Shown here: one piece after another, positions 22,201 through 24,938 of the stretch
How positions within the stretch are numbered: position 1 is the first letter of the stretch
Layout: each line of letters starts with the position of its first letter
Assembly (NCBI GenBank): GCA_003519585.1
Contig: DOWL01000036.1
Location: 32,876-57,813, forward strand
Length of the DNA: 24,938 bases
Direction: 5' to 3'
Source: Nocardioides sp.
GTDB taxonomy: Bacteria; Actinomycetota; Actinomycetes; Propionibacteriales; Nocardioidaceae
Notes under the pieces: model-generated
What the model saw: only the letters and a program-made list of their open reading frames with translations
The model's database searches: none
What the model was told of the DNA's origin: nothing
Made by a program: the position numbers and the translations under genes

Positions 22201-24938
22201 CGCTCACCCCCACCGACATCCTCGAGTCGATGCTGGCCCGCGACGACGCCCAGCGGTCCGCGACGAGCCTGATCCGCGAGCAGGCCGACCCGGCCACCCG
22301 GCTGGGCGAGGCCGCCCAGCGCTACCTCGACAGCCTCTACGTCGCCGCCGAGGACCTGCTGCGCCACGAGACCATCACCGGCGCCGACGGCACCGCGGTC
22401 AACATGGTCGACGCGCTGGACACCGCCGTCGAGACTCTGGCGCCCGGGCTGTCGGATGAGGCCGCCTGGCCCACCCTGCGCGCCCACCTGCTCCTGCTCG
22501 GCGCCACTGGGGAGAACCCCGTCGAAGCGCTCCGTGCTGCGGCCGGCGACCGGGAGCTGGAGAGCGCGCGCGACCGGGCAGCGGTCCTCGACTGGCGCCT
22601 GGACGCCTCCGGCCTGCGCAACGCCGGGACCGGGCCGCTGCCGTGGATGCCCGGGATCCCGGCCCGTCTGGCCGAGGACCCGCACTGGGGTGCCTACCTC
22701 TCCCAGCGAGCGCACCTGGTCGAGCAGCTCGCCGAGCAGGTCCACACCCGCGCCGCCGAGCAGTCCCCGCTGCCGGTGTGGGCGCAGAACGGCATCCGCC
22801 CCGAAGCATCCACGGTGGCCGACGTCAAGGTGTGGCGGGCAGCCATGCAGGTCCCCGTCGACGACCGACGACCGACCGGCGCTCCGCAGCTGCAGAAGGC
22901 CTCCTCCACCTACCAGCGGCGCCTCAACCGGGCCGTCACCGGAGACCACACGCCGGCACTCAAGGAATGGCGCCAGCTGCTCTACACGCTGGCCCCGCAG
23001 GTCCGCGACGACGAGTTCACCCCGCTGCTGGCCGAGCGGCTGGCCGCGATGTCGCGCGCCGGCGTCACCGCCCACCAGCTGCTGCGCACCGCCACCGCCG
23101 CCGACCATCCGGCCGGCCCGCTCCCCGACGAGCACGCCGCGGCCGCGGTCTGGTGGCGCATGGCCCGCCAGCTCACGCCGGCAGTCGCCGCGCAGATCGG
23201 CGACGGCTCCCACGGTGAGAGCGTCACCACCGACTGGGCGCCGCGGCTGGCGGACCTGTTCGGTCCCGAGCGTACCGCGAGCATCCAGGCCAGCACCTGG
23301 TGGCCGGCGCTGGTCTCCAACGTCGACCACGGCCTGCAGCGCGGCTGGCAACTCGAGGCCCTGCTGGGCGCCGGCCGAGCGATGCCCAGCGACGGCTGGG
23401 AGGGCGTCGACGAGTGCCAGGCGCTGGTCTGGCGGACCTCGATCGCGCTGGAGACCGCCCCCGACGAGCACGCCCACGAGGTCCACTTCGACGAGCCGCC
23501 CGTCGACCTGTGGGAGGGCGTCGAGCCCGACCCGGCGGCGTTCGTCGACCACCCTGACGACGCCCCGTGGCCACTGGCCGAGGACCTCGAGCCGCCCGTC
23601 GACGTGGTCGACGAGCGCCTGGTCGACGCGCTCGAGGAGGACCTGGTCGTCGACGTCGACGAGGACCAGTACGTCGAACCCGACCTTGCGCTGGCCGCCT
23701 ACCTCCGCGATCTCGGCGGCACCCGCCTGGAGCCCACCGAGGCCGACATCCGGCTCATGTACCAGCGGGCCGAGGAGTGGCACTCCTCCCCCGTCACGCG
23801 TGAGCGCATGGTCGAGATCAACGAGCTCACCCAGGCCTTCTTCGAGGCCCGGTTCACCGACTCCTGGGGCCGCGACTACCTCACCGGCCGGTTCGGCGTC
23901 GTCCTCGCCGGCGACGCACGGTTCCGCCCCGGTCAGGCGCCGGCCGGGTGGACCAACCTGGTCGACCACCTCCGCGGCCGCGGCGTCAGCGACGCAGAGA
24001 TGCTGGCCGCCGGCGTCGCCACCGAGGCCAGCACCGGACGCCTCATCGACCGGTTCCGTGACCGTGTGATGTTCCCGGTGATCCACCAGGGCGAAGTGCT
24101 CGGCTTCGTCGGCCGCCGCCGCCCCGACCTCACCGACACCGACAAGGCCGGACCGAAGTACCTCAACACCGCCGACACCCCGCTGTTCCACAAGGGCGCG
24201 CAGCTGTTCGGCGTCGTCGACGAGCTGCTCGCCGAGGGTGCCGTCCCGGTGATCGTCGAGGGCCCGATGGACGCCGTCGCCGTCACGATCGCCAGCGCCG
24301 GCCTCTACCTCGGCGTAGCCCCGCTCGGCACGTCCCTGACCGACGAGCAGGCCGCCCAGCTGGCCGCCGTGGGCCGCGACCCAATCGTGGCCACCGACGC
24401 CGACCTGGCCGGCCAGGTCGCTGCCGAGCGCGACTTCTGGATGCTCACGCCCCACGGCATGGACCCCGGCTTCGCCCGGTTCCCCGACGGCCTCGACCCG
24501 GCCGACCTGCTGGCCCAGCGCGGTCCGGCTGCGCTCACCGCCGCGGTGGCCAGCGGGCAGCCCGCCTTCCGGGCCCTCGGCGACCAGCTCCTCACCGAGC
24601 GGCTCGACAACCTCGCCCCCGAACAGGCACGGGTGGCGGCCATGCGGATCCTCTCGGCCCGTCCCAGCCGGGCCTGGGAGCCGGGTGTCAACCAGGTGCG
24701 GGCCCGCCGCGACCTGCGCGACGCGGTCAAGAGCTGGGATGCCGACCCGCGGAAGGCTGCTCTGGCCGAGCTGCACAAGAGCAGCGACGTCCGCGCTCGC
24801 CTGTCGGCCGCGGCCGACAAGACGCCCGCCGAGCGGTGGGCGCCGCTGGCCCGCGAGCTCGACCCGCGCCTGCTCGAGCAGGGCGACTGGGCGGCCACCG
24901 CAGCGGTGCTGCAGCAGGCCCACGAGCAGGGTCACGAC
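19278..24938 (+). CDS. MobF-type conjugative relaxase-helicase fused to a DnaG-like primase core, 3' end outside window
   Basis: One frame is open for 1887 codons from the ATG at 19278 (AGGTGA at 19264-19269, 8-nt spacer; in-frame GTGs at 19266 and 19272 are alternatives) and runs off the window. Residues 1 to about 370 are a TrwC/TraA relaxase: Tyr pair Y12/Y14 in AGSGYDYL and the HUH histidines H265, H276 and H278 (HRDSRAGDPDLHTH). About 575-960 is a RecD/TraI-like helicase: Walker A APAGSGKTT (K612), IDEAGM (D687, E688), GDDQQLSAIG, VHTAQG (918 onward) and YTMMTRGA. A long helical region and an Asp/Glu-rich linker (about 1390-1480) follow. About 1490-1760 resembles the DnaG catalytic core: RDRVMFPV (from 1594), GPKYLNTADTPLFHKG, TOPRIM VEGPMDAVAV (E1661) and TDAD (D1707, D1709). 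No DnaG zinc finger is seen. It would nick oriT, unwind and carry the strand, and perhaps prime replacement synthesis. Confidence 0.92.
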   Translation, partial: MSLHKLTAGSGYDYLTRQVAAMDATDKGHTGLASYYTEKGETPGVWLGSGMEGIERLDAGDIVTADHMQSLFGSGHHPLATQRTKELDLRIGRDEAGRPTEADYKTAVRLGTPYKVYHNDISPFRIEVAKRIAALNEAAGLPGDWPVPAADRAKIRTEVAAEFFRADHGRDPADARELAATIPKHSRPKTNAVAGYDLTFSPVKSVSVLWAIADPKTAAVIERAHQAAIKDALDFIESKALFTRQGTNGVRQVDVRGLIATAFTHRDSRAGDPDLHTHVAVANKVQTLDGKWLAIDGRPLHKAVVSASETYNTALERHLVDALGVQFAERPNEDARKRPIREIVGVDPELNRRFSKRRLNVEDRRKVLAAAFQATHGRPPTPVETIQLSQQATLETREAKHEPRSLAEQREAWHREAVEVLGTPQRVKQMVHGALNPKGAARSLADSAWFAKTTDRIVATMEGSRSTWQYWHVYAEAQRQVRAANVPTNQVSQVVDLLVSEVLDDHSVSMARPWDTISEPAELRRADGSSVYTQAGADLFTSSKVLAAEQRLVDAAGRHDGYAVEAASVDLALLESTANGITLNAGQATLVREMATSGARLQLAIAPAGSGKTTAMRALASAWADGGGTIIGLAPSAAAADALRSQIDTQTDTLAKLTHSLEQARQTGAAMPDWVAGIDSSTLVVIDEAGMADTLSLDAAVSYILERGGSVRLIGDDQQLSAIGAGGVLRDIRATHGALQLTELVRFKDPAEGAASLALREGKAEALGFYLDRDRVHVGDLATMTEDVFAAWQADRAAGLDSIMLAPTRDLVSELNQQARAHRLEGIDPTDVAASGPVRRLADGDEASIGELIITRENDRRLRTSATDWVKNGDRWTVLEIHDGGDLTVQHTQHGRTVRLPADYVARSTELGYACTVHTAQGVTADTMHGVATGAESRQQLYTMMTRGAHANHVYLEVVGDGDPHSVIHPTLVRPLTPTDILESMLARDDAQRSATSLIREQADPATRLGEAAQRYLDSLYVAAEDLLRHETITGADGTAVNMVDALDTAVETLAPGLSDEAAWPTLRAHLLLLGATGENPVEALRAAAGDRELESARDRAAVLDWRLDASGLRNAGTGPLPWMPGIPARLAEDPHWGAYLSQRAHLVEQLAEQVHTRAAEQSPLPVWAQNGIRPEASTVADVKVWRAAMQVPVDDRRPTGAPQLQKASSTYQRRLNRAVTGDHTPALKEWRQLLYTLAPQVRDDEFTPLLAERLAAMSRAGVTAHQLLRTATAADHPAGPLPDEHAAAAVWWRMARQLTPAVAAQIGDGSHGESVTTDWAPRLADLFGPERTASIQASTWWPALVSNVDHGLQRGWQLEALLGAGRAMPSDGWEGVDECQALVWRTSIALETAPDEHAHEVHFDEPPVDLWEGVEPDPAAFVDHPDDAPWPLAEDLEPPVDVVDERLVDALEEDLVVDVDEDQYVEPDLALAAYLRDLGGTRLEPTEADIRLMYQRAEEWHSSPVTRERMVEINELTQAFFEARFTDSWGRDYLTGRFGVVLAGDARFRPGQAPAGWTNLVDHLRGRGVSDAEMLAAGVATEASTGRLIDRFRDRVMFPVIHQGEVLGFVGRRRPDLTDTDKAGPKYLNTADTPLFHKGAQLFGVVDELLAEGAVPVIVEGPMDAVAVTIASAGLYLGVAPLGTSLTDEQAAQLAAVGRDPIVATDADLAGQVAAERDFWMLTPHGMDPGFARFPDGLDPADLLAQRGPAALTAAVASGQPAFRALGDQLLTERLDNLAPEQARVAAMRILSARPSRAWEPGVNQVRARRDLRDAVKSWDADPRKAALAELHKSSDVRARLSAAADKTPAERWAPLARELDPRLLEQGDWAATAAVLQQAHEQGHD

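Noticed and set aside
21870..24935. 1021-codon open frame on the minus strand
   Set aside because: It is antisense to the relaxase-primase frame and its Gly/Val/Arg/Asp-rich content has no family features; long antisense frames are common in GC-rich coding DNA.
1..24938. CRISPR arrays, tRNA and rRNA genes
   Set aside because: No regularly spaced direct repeats and no cloverleaf or rRNA-like sequence were seen on reading through the window.

Overview
The window is high-GC DNA with an actinobacterial look: PucR, PdxS, MobF-relaxase and IS481/IS110 proteins of actinobacterial type, frequent GTG starts and 4-bp gene overlaps. A Nocardioides/Arthrobacter-like host is my inference. The segment reads as a mosaic accessory region (plasmid or integrative element), because catabolic operons, an intact IS, a decayed IS and the start of a giant conjugative relaxase lie side by side, and base composition visibly changes between blocks.

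Block 1 (1-8408) is a folate-linked N-demethylation module. It holds the 3' part of a PucR-type regulator and then, on the minus strand, an 815-residue covalent-flavin, folate-binding amine demethylase (dimethylglycine/sarcosine dehydrogenase or gamma-N-methylaminobutyrate oxidase type) coupled to purU. Diverging from these are folD, etfB, etfA and folP. The demethylase would pass the methyl carbon to tetrahydrofolate, ETF would take the electrons, FolD would oxidise methylene-THF to formyl-THF, PurU would release formate and free THF, and FolP would top up the folate pool. The gene set resembles the purU-mabO-folD operon of the nicotine plasmid pAO1.

Block 2 (8409-10364) is a gene-poor stretch carrying a structurally perfect IS481-family element: 21-bp imperfect terminal repeats, a 6-bp ACTAGC duplication, a stop codon supplied by the target, and a hairpin over the transposase ribosome binding site.

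Block 3 (10365-16575) has pdxS without pdxT, then a tightly coupled minus-strand operon gabT-gdh-gabD with a divergent lysR. GabT makes succinate semialdehyde and glutamate from GABA, Gdh recycles glutamate to 2-oxoglutarate and ammonia, and GabD makes succinate. Together with block 1 this could be a route from an N-methylated C4 amino acid to succinate.

Block 4 (16576-19277) is an IS110-family transposase pseudogene with several inactivating lesions, followed by about 1.5 kb with no convincing gene but with hairpins.

Block 5 (19278-24938, running off the window) is one continuous open frame of at least 1887 codons: a MobF/TrwC-type relaxase, a RecD-like helicase, an acidic linker and a DnaG-like primase/TOPRIM core. 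No tRNA, rRNA or CRISPR was seen.
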